A DNA stretch of 64,000 bases from Dryas octopetala (taxonomy: Eukaryota; Streptophyta; Magnoliopsida; Rosales; Rosaceae). Shown here in pieces: positions 12,401-21,131 of the stretch. The position numbers and the translations under genes are program-made. The notes below the pieces were generated by a model. That model saw only the letters and a program-made list of their open reading frames with translations, searched no databases and was not told the origin of the DNA. The first letter of the stretch is position 1; each line of letters begins with the position of its first letter. The stretch is taken from positions 28,086,669 to 28,150,668 of the forward strand of contig OY992834.1 of the NCBI GenBank assembly GCA_963921425.1. Direction: 5' to 3'.

Positions 12401-15400
12401 GCAGATTTTCTTACAAAGCCAGTGCCGACAGAAAAGTTCAAGCATTGCTAGAGCTTAATCAATCTTGTCACTTGTTAAAGGTTGAGATGGAGCACCTTCT
12501 CACTTGAGGTGCGTTAAGGCAAGGAGTTTTGCCAAGGTGAAGGGTTCTTGGAGGTTTGTTCGAGGTTACTTTCAAGACTATAGGATATCTCGAAGGTGCA
12601 GCATTCATGGCTTTGGTTCCAACTCACCAAGGTGGAGATTGTTGTGATTTTGGCTCGCTGGAACTTCCAGAGGGTGGTGGCTGACTGGTCGCCCAAAGGC
12701 AGCGAGCATCAGTTATTTTTCTGGGGCAGTTTTTGGCTTTCCTAGTTGGGTACGGAGATTGAAGGGCAAAAGGGAACATGCGCATAACCTTTCCTAAGTC
12801 CGGAAGGAGTTCTATTGTTTTTCTTTTATCTTTACCTAATTCTATTAGGACTAGGAATCCTACTGTAAGCAGCAAACCTATGTCTATATAAAGGTTGCTA
12901 CAGCTCTAGAGAAAGTGTTAGAATACTGAAAATACTAGAAACAGTGTGAGACTAGAGAGAGAGGGTGCGGCAACACTAGGAGGCTAGGGTTAGGGTTTCA
13001 ACAAGTTCTTGTAATCCAATTCTAAATATAGTGAAGCTGTGATTCTCTACGGATCACACGGGGACGTAGGCAAAGTTCGCCGAACCTCGAGAACAAACTT
13101 TTGGTGTTCCTTGTGCTTTCTTTTGCTGCTATATATATTGTGTGTTTGTTTGCTAATTAGTCTAACTCTAGAATACATCTAAGACAAGGCTAGAAGGTGT
13201 TTTTCACTACAATATGATCATTCTAATAAGTAACCAACTGAAGCAAACAAAACCACGTCATAACCACTTGGTCTTTCTTATTAAACAATATAATATGATT
13301 CTGAAACTATTACTCAGTTAATCAAATTATGGCCAGTGAAATAGAGTAATATAACTATATAAGCTATTGAACCTGGAACTATGGCACGACTCCTCAATTC
13401 CTTGGATAACGCATCCACTTGCTCTTTGCTTGGTACCTATGGCACATAGGCAAGGCAAAAGGTGTGTTTAATTTTAGGATACACCAAAACTACCATACAC
13501 AAATTAAAAAATAATAATAATGACAATAATAAATAAATATAAATAGTATGCTGGTACATGTTACAGCCTTATAGGCAATTTATATTCCTCCAGGTTTAAC
13601 TGTGACATTCAACTGAGTCTACATCTTCTAGAAGGACCAGAAGGTTTATACAGAGTCACAGATATCTTTTATGGCTACAGATTACGTTAAATTGACACTT
13701 TGTTTTCTTTTTTAAAAGTTCATTGTCAAAGTACCATGTAATGGCATATCCCTCAAACGAAAAAACATACCTTTCCTGTTAAGAGTAGCCACAGAAGGCC
13801 CTCAGGCAAAGGTTCACCACCAGGCTTTGCAGCTGGCAATACTTTCTGGCATTCTGGAATTGACAAACCCCTAAAGCGAATTCCCTACAAAACAGCAGCC
13901 AATATATCATATTACCATAATTATGTCAACTAATTGGTAGAGTGATGAAAGAAATTCCCTTATTCATAATAATTCATGGAATTTCAAGACTGAGTAACTC
14001 AAATATATTCAGACCATTATAATTCAAATATATACCTCATCTGGGTCAAGTAAGGAGGTTTCCCACAGCAACCCTGCCATTCCTCTCATTCCGCCAATTA
14101 CCTATGCAGTAAAATGTGAATCCAACAAAAATAACACAATATGATTACATCACATGTTAGTTCAAAATTACAAGTTTACTATATTTAAAAAGAAATAAGA
14201 AAGATCAGACTGAGATTCACTTCTTTTCCCAGTACTACAAGCGTCAACTTCTTCCATTCATAACAAAGAGGAATATCTCATAAATATAATTCAAAAGAAA
14301 AAGAAAAAGAAAAGATACTTTACCATATCAACAGTGATATTGCCCAATTGAACTTTTCCATGTTCTGCCTTCAGTTTCTTCAGACGTTCCTGTAATTACG
14401 AAATATATTGTGATAGTATACAAAATAAACTTATAACACATTCAATATTTAAGTATAAGATTTCCTTCATTTCGATCTTGCAATTCAAATTTCTAACTGT
14501 TTGAACTGAAATAGACACGACACAGAACCTCTTATCTGAACTTTCACCCACAACTTATTCCTATTGTGAAATGCAACTTATTCCTATTTTGAAATGCACT
14601 ACTTTTGCAGCAGATAGAAGGCACTGATTCACTAACCCATTAAGCCCAGTCATCTCAACAAGCAAAGAATGCACCAAAAGGAACTAGCTCAAAGTACATA
14701 GACATATTGCATTATTTGTATTGATGAAACACAATAAGCAACACTCCGCATCAACAACATAACCTAGTGCTCTTGGCGCATGAGAAGGGGTGGCAGGAAA
14801 AACAATATAAGAAAAAGAAGTTCTTGGTACTTTAATTTTATGAATACTAGTAGAACAAACCTGTTGTTCTGGAATCAATTCCTTCAACTGAGAACGAAGG
14901 TCCTGCAGGGCAACACAATGATGGTCATAAAGAAGCTTTGATGTAGCTTAAACTGTAATTTATTTGTATGCATGATTCATCATATTCACACACTAGTAAA
15001 TTTACATAAATGTAGCTAAAAAATATGACATAGGCTGCAACATGTTTAGGAAAAAACATCGAGTGGCATGCGGATATATTATAATGCATGATAGCTACAA
15101 AACCAAAATAGCAGGCTAATAATAGGACCAGCCAAAAGCAGATTATAAGGCAATAAATATATAAAAATACAAAATCTATAGAGAGAGAGAGAGAGAGATA
15201 AGAACTCACAAGATCTGAGGAGGTCTGCGTTTGAAGCCATCTGACGGAATCTCTGAGACTAGACTGTTGGCCCTGCAACATACATATATACATACACAGT
15301 AACATGCATTAGCAAGCAAAAGCAATCACAATCACAATCGGTTCCACAGAAAGAAAGAATTGCGCTGAATCTAGAAACATCCATATCTCTGAATTGCGAT

Positions 15401-15469
15401 AAAACACAGAAAACTTACAAGACGAGAACGGAGCTTGGAAAGCGCGGTGACACTCCTGAAAAACACCAT
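3478..15469 (-). CDS. CSY4: Citrate synthase, mitochondrial (19 exons, 473 aa)
   Basis: Condenses acetyl-CoA and oxaloacetate to citrate in the mitochondrial matrix, the entry step of the TCA cycle. Exons (minus strand): 15469-15419, 15272-15210, 14902-14861, 14389-14324, 14101-14036, 13884-13771, 13436-13373, 7597-7515, 7035-6986, 6877-6800, 6507-6379, 6290-6248, 6051-5965, 5078-4977, 4473-4366, 4257-4207, 3904-3831, 3718-3667, 3576-3478. All introns are GT-AG, phases agree, and the sum is 473 codons plus TGA, the usual length for plant mitochondrial CS. The start [17 protein letters not shown] is a basic, acid-free presequence. Catalytic residues are His307 (PLHGLANQ), His353 (GFGHGVLRK) and Asp408 (NVDAHSGV). 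Their spacing of 46 and 55 residues matches pig His274/His320/Asp375. Intron 7 (7598-13372) holds an antisense Copia element; without it the intron would be about 338 bp. The reading frame is intact. The gene family is certain; the symbol follows the Arabidopsis mitochondrial isoform. Confidence 0.97.
7775..7779. repeat. Left target-site duplication (ATATG) of the Copia element
   Basis: ATATG immediately precedes the 5' LTR and is repeated at 13212-13216 immediately after the 3' LTR. Five bases is the standard Copia duplication length. Confidence 0.92.
7780..8351 (+). repeat. 5' LTR of the Copia element
   Basis: TG...CA ended, 572 bp. Contains a TATA-type motif (TCTATATAAAGG, about 8023-8034) expected to drive the element's transcript. 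It also contains a GACGTAGGC block near 8203 before the R/U5 end. Differs from the 3' LTR at a single position. Confidence 0.95.
8354..8365 (+). other. Primer-binding site (initiator Met-tRNA type)
   Basis: TGGTATCAGAGC starts two bases after the 5' LTR. It matches the common plant Copia PBS complementary to initiator Met-tRNA. Confidence 0.93.
8390..12451 (+). CDS. Copia gag-pol polyprotein (1353 aa, intact)
   Basis: Single open frame encoding all retrotransposition functions. GAG occupies about residues 1-235 (UBN2-type) and ends in a CCHC zinc knuckle (C238, C241, H246, C251). An aspartic protease follows (DTG at 296-298). Integrase has an HHCC zinc site (H430, H434, C460, C463) and DDE core D492, D555, E591. 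Reverse transcriptase carries YVDD at 1040-1043. RNase H carries D1214, E1255, D1290 and D1339. The order protease-integrase-RT-RNase H defines Ty1/Copia. There is no frameshift or stop, so the protein may be functional. The start at 8390 lies 25 nt after the PBS and is the first in-frame Met. The protein resembles Tnt1-like plant elements; the lineage was not determined. Confidence 0.96.
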   Translation: MSRGGNRSMDLGDIRPALKPYDGKEDFTDWQRMMRNVLVQQDLDDALLDARPATTPENLWSKILKKAKSSIEIHLTRSVRSHITEEMTAKEAWEKLESVYMGKTVSNKLFLKDELFGLRLEEGGDVADHICKFQNCLANLTKVGEVYKDDDKAIILLRSLPPSFKHFRTTLMFGKETLKLDDVVQALQSYAKLDDLTDGSQTQGLYAKGNERGRSNKKGEKNSNKGRSKSKGKPKEGCFVCGSMDHWKKNCKTWKDRKAKMERDSGSASTVTKEESDGELLSVTSGSKAFTSWILDTGCTFHMCAIKEWFDTYKDSSCGDVLMGDDSSCPIIGIGTIKIRMHDGIIRTLGNVRYVPRLRKNLISLGTLDKAGFSFCSEGGRLKIIKGSLVVMKADIQQNNLYRLMGTTITGGAAISTKKNAEDKTELWHHRLGHISERGLQELHKKGLLDGANYCKLDFCKYCVLGKQGRVSFKFTKSDNKSKGVLDYIHSDVWGPAPTRSKGGSRYFVTFMDDFSRKVWVYFMREKSEVFTKFKEWKAEVENQTGRKIKYMRSDNGGEYKSDEFLSFCKEEGITRHFTVKKTPQQNGAAERMNRTLMERERSMRFHAGLPDSFWAEAVNHASYLINRSPSRVLEFKCAEEVWSEKQVNYSNLRVFGCSAYAHIPSDERSKLKPKSTHCVFLGFEKGVKGFKLWDIVANKKIISRDVVFDEKTMPLNKEENKTDGKLFGAETEATEVPLTKSVVDEDIQARVEPIEQEEDGYGDEEEEEQQHQTPIRNPVEQIVHSPIRNPSPRVQASTQVPPGFQRSIALDKPKRVTKPPQKYGFETEEVNYALNISQGDPTTYQEAIASEERESWIGAMSEEMESMYKNSVWELVPKPKDRKLVGCKWVFRKKDGIHELEAVRFKARLVAKGYSQKEGVDYDEIFSPVVKHTSIRLLLAMAVQHDMEIEQMDVKTAFLHGNLEETIYMAQPEGFVETGKEDLVCRLRKSLYGLKQSPRQWYKRFDSYMLKINFRRCLYDCCVYYHVSKDGVIILLLLYVDDMLIACQDKSRIKDLKAMLSKEFDMKDLGAAQKILGMEIKRDRAANQIRLSQAKYIQKILEKFNMQDAKAVSTPLAAHFKISGQQCPKSEEEIEEMKKVPYASAVGCLMYAMVCTRPDLAQAISVVSKYMSKPGKQHWAAIKWIFRYLKGTKSHGILFEKQKEETCVLGYVDADYAGDLDKSRSTTGYVFTCAGGPISWRALLQPITALSTTEAEYIALAEAGKEAIWLSGLANQMGITQESVKIKCDSQSAIYLAKNQVFHGRSKHIDVRYHRIRDWVDSKEICIEKVHTSNNAADFLTKPVPTEKFKHC
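12629..12639 (+). other. Polypurine tract of the Copia element
   Basis: AAGGTGGAGAT directly abuts the 3' LTR start TGTTGTGA, the expected place for plus-strand priming. Confidence 0.85.
12640..13211 (+). repeat. 3' LTR of the Copia element
   Basis: 572 bp, identical to the 5' LTR except one base near 12694. Followed by the ATATG target duplication at 13212-13216. Confidence 0.95.
13212..13216. repeat. Right target-site duplication (ATATG) of the Copia element
   Basis: Second copy of the 5-bp duplication; see 7775-7779. Confidence 0.92.
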
Positions 15470-15800
15470 CGCCAACTGCAGCAATGTGGTATCACAATCA
15501 CAATCCCGTATTAAAATTCCAAGAATACAAGAAAAGAGATCAAAGCCTAAAGCCTAGGGTTTGCTGAGAGAATGTACAGAAAGAGATTCCAATAAAATCG
15601 CTGAAAAGGGACGCACAGAGTCAAAGTCAGAGAAATAAGGCCGTGATGTAAACAAGTACAGGTGGTACTCAACGGAACAACTCCAACAACCAATTAACCA
15701 AATCAAACGGAATATATACCAAGCAAAGTCAGAGCTAAACAAGTATTAAAATAACAATTATATGCTTTAAAATAATTAATCCCAAATCCTAAGCTCTAAA
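15470..15800 (-). promoter_or_regulatory. 5' UTR and promoter region of citrate synthase
   Basis: Sequence immediately upstream of the minus-strand ATG at 15469. A TATA-like GGTATATATTCC reads on the minus strand near 15710-15720, about 245 bases above the ATG. The transcription start is not known, and a 5' UTR intron cannot be excluded. Confidence 0.35.
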
Positions 15801-17433
15801 CTCTCTGAAAAATTTGTTTCCTTTTTTTTGGTCGAAAAATTGAATTGTTTCAAAAGTGGAAAATAAATGGGAAAAGTTGGGGCCATGAAAGAGTTTGACA
15901 TCGGCTCGGACTATTCAATAAAATTTTATTTTATTTATTGCTTGGTCATTCTATTTATATTATATTTCAAAATAAAACTTATTAGTTTTAAAAGATTTAT
16001 TTCCAAACGTGAACAAACTAACAACAATCTAAATTTAAATAAATAAAAGACTAATATATTATTGGATCATTTACAAATAAATTAATAAAATTGATGAAAA
16101 TTTTAATATGTATTAAATACTCATACACCTGACTAAGAAAACAAATAATAATACTTATAAAGATACATTATAGTATTAAAAAGTGTTATTTTACAAAATT
16201 TTCTAATAAAAACAACAATTAAAAGGGGAAGCCTTTCTTTGTTGACGAATGACGACATATTCTAGTGGTGGATGCAAATGCCAGGTGTTAAAATTCTTGC
16301 TTTCTGGACACATGGGCGTTGCGCGTGCACTGCCAACCACGTGTGGCATGCCGTTTCAAGTGTTTAGCTATCAATATTAGATTATCAGCAGTAGGTGTCT
16401 GATGTCTTCTCTGCTGTCGGAGCATTCAACCCCATCAGCCACCTTCTATGATTTTATGCTTCCAATTCTTTATGATAAATACTTCATTACGTCTTTATGC
16501 TTATTGGCTATCATAAGCTCTAGACCATGTTATTCACCCAAAAAAGAAAAAGGAAGCTCAAAATCATGGGATATTTATTGCATGGGAAAAAAACATTTAA
16601 ATGAGCCATTTACCTATTTAATTTCCAAAAGTGTAGAACTACGTGTGGTTAATTTGATCTCACAAAGGGTACGTAGGCAATCTAGAACCAAGTCTAGACA
16701 CAACATCATCCCAAATCAACTCCCTCGTTCAATTCAACAAATTCACCAAACACTTTATTCAAATTAGTCCCAATTTTCTAATAGGTCAGTCACTCATTGG
16801 AAATCTCAAATCTAGAACTACAAGTTGGCTTGATCCTGCCAGGGGTACGTAGGCCACTTGGGATCTATCTAAGTGAAGTCACAAATCCATACACTCACAC
16901 ATTTCATTAAATGATTTCAGTTTCATTATAATTGGAATCAAAGAGTCTTCACTTGTACCAAGAGATTGTAACTAAGAGATGCACTCTATCTTAAATTGAT
17001 TGTACCCTATATAATAAAACTTTATTCCCTAAATGAGTACAATGAAATTATGTTAGGTAATATAATTATAAATATATATATCAAATTTTTATTCAACAGT
17101 CTTATTTAAAGTTACAAAAGGAATTAAATTTTTATTTAATATTAATTAAGTGACAAATTTCTTCCTCATTAAGTGGTCATGTGATGGGCATGTGATAATT
17201 TTTGGACGAAAATAGCAACAAACATGATGGAATGAACCACTAAGACACAAAATAAAAGTTAAGGGTGTAGAATGACCAAAAATAGAATTCCTATCTTGAA
17301 CAACACGGCTCAAAATTCACGTCATTTTGACACAAAAATCCTTAGATTAATTTTTGGAAAGGCTTAGATTAATATTCTTTAAATTGCTAGGATTAAATAT
17401 GAGGTAACCATTTATAAAACAAACATTAGGAAG
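15801..17433. other. Intergenic region with possible LTR fragments
   Basis: AT-rich spacer. Between about 16630 and 16870 two diverged blocks share a GAACTAC...GGGTACGTAGGC pattern, which resembles motifs seen in plant LTR retrotransposon ends; this assignment is weak. A CACGTG G-box core lies near 16339 (CCACGTGTGG). The 121-codon frame at 16402-16767 has no recognisable product. Confidence 0.35.
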
Positions 17434-17660
17434 CAGTGGCGGATCCAGAAATCGAACATCATGGGGTCAAGATATTTCTGCAAACACCTTGAAAGGAATC
17501 ACTATCTTTTCTCCTTCTCTCTTTTTTCAGACATTTCTTCAAAAATCTTGCCCCTGCAACTCCACCAACATCCATGAGTTCAAGGGGTCAACCAATTTCC
17601 TCAAGCTTAGGATTTTTGGGTTCATGGGATCAATTGACCCTGTTAATTTCTAGGATTTGT
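17434..17660 (+). mobile_element. Fragment of a hAT-like MITE (CAGTGGCGGATCCAG end)
   Basis: The left end CAGTGGCGGATCCAGA is the characteristic terminus of a widespread plant non-autonomous family. The GGGTCAATTGACCC-type interior is also present. The expected inverted right terminus is not preserved after about 17657, so the copy appears truncated or diverged. Confidence 0.45.
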
Positions 17661-20600
17661 TATATTGGCTATTTTCCTTGTCAAAACCTTTGTATTTAAT
17701 TTTATTAATCACTCACAAGCTCTAGGCTAGATTAAGGACAAGTTCAGCTATATTGAAGAAGTCAAGAATGAACAAGACTCAAGGTATACTGCACTTCATT
17801 CAATTCATGAAAATATCATTTTTGTGTCCATTTGACTAGTCATAAAGAACAATGTTTTTCACGTACAGTGGTTGATACAGTGACAGACACTGCAGTGGGG
17901 CCATTTCGGGTTTTTCTTTTAAAGCCCATTTCATTGAAAGCTCATTCTCTGTTTTTTACTAAACATACATGTGCATTGCACATGACTTGGTTCCCCCACT
18001 GTATCAATCAGATCTGATTGCATCTTAGTCATTCACGCCACACACTTACACACACCTCAGCACTATTCATCATCTTCTCCATTTCTGATTTTTGCAAAAT
18101 AAAGCAAAATTCGTTTTTACAGCTCCTCATTCCTATCCTTAGTAATACTAGGATACCCCTCTAGGACAAAAGGAATATGCCCCTTATTCGTCTCTTGTGG
18201 ACATCCATTGATTAGCTTCCACGTGGCTCGGGCAAACATGGAAATGGTGTGTGTGTGTACGGGTATAAGAGATATTTGGTTCAGACTTTTTGGTGGGTGT
18301 CTATGAGCATTTTTAGTGGGTATTTTCGTGTGTTTATGCCTGGGTATTTTCGGGGTGAGTGCTCATTTTTATCAAGTTAGAAAATGTTCATTTAATTAAA
18401 AATCAAAATGATTTTCTGAACTTGTTTGTTTCATCTAAAATTCTGAATGGGCTTGAGTGTTTAAATCTTTTTATATATTTTTCAAACACATTCATTCTAG
18501 ATTTTAGTTGAAGGATTCAGTATCAACCTTTTCATGCCTCTAGCTTGAGAAGGTTGATCTTCTTTTTAAGAATCCAACATTGGCATATCATGTTTATACA
18601 TTGATGAATCTACTGGGCTTGGTGTGAATTGGTGTCATGGGTTGATGATCTTGGAGTTGGAGCTGCCTTCTTCATGAATGACCAATTGCCTTGCTTATGG
18701 AAGTTGCACAAAGGGGTAAGAAAGCTGTCACTTAGTCTAGGACTTAGTGATTGAGCTTGTGTGCTGTGTGCTCCCTTTGTATTGAACTTCTTCTTTAGTG
18801 GATTGCTTGGTCAGCTGGAAAGACCCCCAGTTTTTAACCGTTAGTGGTTTTCTGGGTGAACAATCGTGTGGCTTGTTTGTGATTTGTTTCCTATGTGTTG
18901 CTGATTATTGATTCGAAAATATCTTCACAAGATCACACACTTCACTTTAGCATGTTAACTTAGACCATGAATGCTAAATGAAAGTTTGTTAAATCTGTCC
19001 ACACACCACTTTAGTTGTTGATAGCACTGAGATGCCTACATTGATGGATCCTTTGAGTGCATAGGGTGTCACTCAATTCCCTGGTGTGTTCTGACTTGTG
19101 GTATTTACTGAAGTTGGTTTGATTTTACAAGTAAATATGGAGTTTCAGATTTTAGTTACTGTATCGTCAGAGTTGTGTCTGTTTGACTAGTTCCTGAATA
19201 ATCATATAAAATAAAAATTGAGGTCCGATCACTGAAAGTGAATTTAATCAAGTTAATTGAGTGAATAGATCACCTAAATTAAACTCTTAGATCCCATTGT
19301 GGATCTGCCAGTATTAGGAAGTATAATATGACAACATTTCAATACTATTTTTCATTCTCTCTCCTTTCTTTTAAAATTCTTTTTTCTTTCATTCTCTGCT
19401 TGATTTGGGGTTTTTATCCCCTTTCTCTCTCCCTGTACACAAGCGTATTTCTTTGGTGAAATGAGGCATGTTTCTCTCCATTTCATTTTCATTTCATGTT
19501 ATTGTCTTCCTAACTTAATTGTGGAAATCATGTCAACACAAGAATCCTACAGACAAATACATACCGCAAAACCAAATTAATCAAGGATCACATCTTCAGC
19601 ATAATAAGTTACCACACATGCTATTAAATTTGAAACTATTAACTATGGGAAGTTTGACCTTCTTCCTCTTAAATTTCAAAAGGAAAAAACCGAACAAATG
19701 CATGAACTCTGTAAACATTTTCAAAGAAATAACATTAATAGATGTGATCACTACATCAACAAAGTTGTGTTGTATGCTAATCCTTGTTTGTTTCCTAATG
19801 AATATGAAGTTGTGGTAAACTTTGGGGTTGCTGGAAGCAAATTAAATATGCTATTTAAGTTAGGGAATGATGCTTGGACTCACACTAAAAGCATCAGGCA
19901 AGATATGATACAATTCAACATTCTTGCTAGCATTTGAGGCTTTATTTATTGCTTATGCATCATCTTAACATTTACTAGAGTGATCCAAAATCGCAAAATT
20001 TGTTCTCATCTCTAATTTTCCTAAAACATTGATGATGACTTCCTTATCAAGATAGAAGTTAATTAAACAAAGTTTTGCAATAGTTATAAAAATAGTTCAA
20101 TACTTAATTTCTCCACTTGGAATTGTTCAACTCTAGATCTTCTCCTTTTAAATACTGATTCATATATGTAGGTCACTACATTTCTCACGTACTCCAATTC
20201 ATCTTCTGGTTCATTTGCATATCATTCTTAACTAACTTCTTTATCATGAAAAACTTCATAAAAGTATTCTCTATTATCCATATTTTTTTAATGTTAATTT
20301 TTGTTTTGTAAGAAAGTACTTCATAAGTGATATCTTTCATTTTGTAATTGGAGGATTGGAGGGAATGATAATTGCATAAATTTTATAATCTATTCCATTT
20401 TATGTTCATCTAGTTCAGCTAGTGTAAAAAAATATTATAGGAAAGGCATCTAGTTCATCATTGCTAGATATTTCTTTGAATATCAATAAAAATAGAGATT
20501 CGAATTTTTGAATATATGAAATCTGCTAGATTCTATAATTTTTTTAAAATTTATTAAAATCTTAATTGAATACTCTTTTTTGATTTTTTTTTGAGTTGGA

Positions 20601-20986
20601 AGAGGGATATTAAATATATTGTGAGTAAATATAAGGCCCAATCCTCGTTTAAGCTCGGGCATACGAGAATCAGCCATCCATTTTGTATTTGTCTGCTTGC
20701 TACTGGCAGTTGCCAACCGGCCTTTCGATGTTTCGAAAAGAGAGAAAAGATCATGGCCAAAAAAAAAAAGAAAAGAGAGAAAAAAAAATGGAAAGCTTCC
20801 AACAGACAAATTTAATAGAAGCCCAAGAGGCAAGAACAAGGTCGGTTCGGTTTTCATTTATATCTTATGCTCTCCTTTCTTTTTCATCAGAACTTGAACT
20901 TGTGCTCTCTGCTTTCACCACCCATTACCACATAATCCGTCTTCTGCTTTCAATTGCTTTATGCTTTTGTGGTTTCAAAGACAACC
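17661..20986. other. Intergenic region upstream of CNX2
   Basis: AT-rich spacer of about 3.3 kb. Open frames at 19519-19818 and 19698-19937 overlap in different frames, show no recognisable domain and are probably chance or decayed repeats. The last 150 bases contain a TATA-like TTTATATCTTATG near 20855, about 130 bases before the CNX2 ATG. Confidence 0.4.
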
Positions 20987-21060
20987 ATGATGAAGCGTCA
21001 TCTATTCAATTTTGCCCACTGCCGTATCGGCTTTAGAAATTTCAATTCTTTCTTGGTATC

Positions 21061-21131
<71 letters not shown>

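Larger units (their letters stand above)
7780..13211 (+). mobile_element. Complete Ty1/Copia LTR retrotransposon in citrate synthase intron 7
   Basis: A 5432-bp element with 572-bp LTRs (7780-8351 and 12640-13211). The LTRs begin TGTTGTGA and end CACTACA. They differ at one base only (T at about 7834, C at the matching 3' position). The element is flanked by ATATG duplications. The primer-binding site TGGTATCAGAGC (8354-8365) lies two bases inside the 5' LTR, and a purine tract AAGGTGGAGAT (12629-12639) precedes the 3' LTR. One uninterrupted gag-pol frame fills the interior. The element runs opposite to the host gene. It looks structurally complete and recently inserted; whether it is transcribed cannot be told from sequence. 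Confidence 0.96.

Noticed and set aside
16402..16767. 121-codon frame
   Set aside because: Spans a region with LTR-like repeated motifs and shows no protein family features.
19519..19937. Two overlapping frames (99 and 79 codons)
   Set aside because: Different frames of the same AT-rich stretch, no domain, no splice context, no recognised similarity.
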